Below, one piece after another: positions 6,030 through 6,334 of a stretch of DNA of 6,334 nt. Position 1 is the first letter of the stretch. Each line of letters starts with the position of its first letter. Made by a program: the position numbers and the translations under genes. Location of the stretch: the NCBI GenBank assembly GCA_025360395.1, contig JANYCH010000236.1, positions 1 to 6,334 on the forward strand, written 5' to 3'. A model generated the notes under the pieces. The model saw only the letters and a program-made list of their open reading frames with translations, was not told the DNA's origin and did no database searches. This DNA comes from Cytophagales bacterium. GTDB taxonomy: Bacteria; Bacteroidota; Bacteroidia; Cytophagales; UBA9547.

Positions 6030-6334
6030 CAATATTAATTTAGATGTATTTAGTAACACGAAATTAATATAGATTTGTTCAAAATAGTAAGTATCAAATA
6101 TTTTTTTGTATTTTACCCTGTATAAATGAAATAAAAATTAACAGATTAATTTAAATAATCAGTTACTATCTGGATTTTGTCATAAGGCATAAAAAAAGAC
6201 AATGTGGTCAAAAATGGTTGGTAAAACCTCTGTAAATAATTGACTCAAAAGGGTTTCGATAGTATATATTGAAACTCTTTTGAATTTCAATAATATGTCA
6301 AAAAAAATCTTGTTGGGGTTGTCATAGTAAAGAG
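6030..6334. other. Gene-free AT-rich region upstream of the cellulase
   Basis: No coding region is supported on either strand in these roughly 300 bases. On the minus strand the part nearest 6030 should carry the cellulase promoter and 5' leader. The best partial -7-like matches are AATATTTG (minus strand, 6102-6095) and a TACTATTTTG stretch (6089-6080). Neither has a well-spaced TTG partner, so no promoter is called. No Shine-Dalgarno sequence precedes the ATG at 6029. The right part holds the hairpin at 6245-6283, listed separately. The strand and identity of any gene beyond 6334 cannot be seen. Confidence 0.5.
6245..6283 (+). repeat. Long imperfect inverted repeat / stem-loop
   Basis: The left arm 6245-6261 and right arm 6267-6283 form a 17-bp stem around a five-base loop (GTATA). 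The core is CAAAAGGGTTTC against GAAACTCTTTTG. The only two non-Watson-Crick positions are G-T (6252 with 6276, and 6258 with 6270). They pair as G-U in plus-strand RNA but become A-C mismatches in minus-strand RNA, which favours a rightward transcript or a DNA-level role. No run of T follows on the plus strand, so it is not a typical intrinsic terminator. Part of the right arm, TATTGAAA (6267-6274), can also pair perfectly with TTTCAATA (6285-6292), giving a mutually exclusive alternative hairpin. The function is unknown. Operator, mRNA-end structure and element-end repeat are all possible. Confidence 0.6.

Noticed and set aside
6030..6059. GTG start for the cellulase 10 codons upstream of the ATG
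   Set aside because: The extension (MLLNTSKLIL) would precede an already complete signal peptide starting MKAALTKII, so the ATG at 6029 is the better start.
6144..6160. AT-rich quasi-palindrome GATTAATTTAAATAATC
   Set aside because: It has three mismatching positions and very low complexity in an AT-rich spacer, so it is expected by chance.
6295..6327. Plus-strand mini-frame MSKKILLGLS followed by TAG
   Set aside because: It looks like the start of a signal peptide, but it stops after 10 codons and has no ribosome-binding site. It is too short to call and probably chance.

Overview
The window looks like chromosomal DNA from a Bacteroidota bacterium, most plausibly a cellulolytic Cytophagales member of the Cytophaga/Sporocytophaga type. 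Four things point there. One gene is a secreted family 9 cellulase with Ig-like modules and a C-terminal type IX secretion (T9SS) sorting domain. One is a Bacteroidota-type lipoprotein (Cys followed by Lys/Glu) with a DUF4856-like domain. The methionine synthase is a stand-alone homocysteine-binding half. The DNA is AT-rich and no start has a recognisable Shine-Dalgarno sequence. The taxonomic placement is inference.

Layout, left to right: (1) 1-945, minus strand, the N-terminal 315 codons of a lipoprotein with a DUF4856-like domain, cut by the window edge. (2) 1042-2055, minus strand, the homocysteine/zinc half of methionine synthase (metH N-terminal module), 96 bp upstream of the lipoprotein in the same direction. 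(3) 2056-2142, a short divergent spacer. (4) 2143-3012, plus strand, a compact Ppx/GppA-type exopolyphosphatase. (5) 3011-3036, a hairpin terminator between converging genes, with its T-run on the minus strand. (6) 3084-6029, minus strand, a large multidomain GH9 endoglucanase. (7) 6030-6334, about 300 bp without a gene, holding the cellulase 5' region and a long hairpin at 6245-6283.

The genes do not form one pathway. They mix housekeeping functions (methionine synthesis, polyphosphate/ppGpp-type phosphohydrolase) with cell-surface functions (lipoprotein, secreted cellulase). The points most worth checking are in the cellulase. Its GH9 'DAGD' motif reads D-C-G-N, so the residue that is the catalytic base in characterised GH9 enzymes is Asn. 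Its T9SS sorting domain ends early because one A is apparently missing from an A-run. Adding that A restores a normal basic CTD tail ending at 3058, just before the terminator. Either this is a decaying or non-hydrolytic cellulase paralogue, or one or both changes are sequence errors. No mobile element, CRISPR array, tRNA or rRNA was seen.
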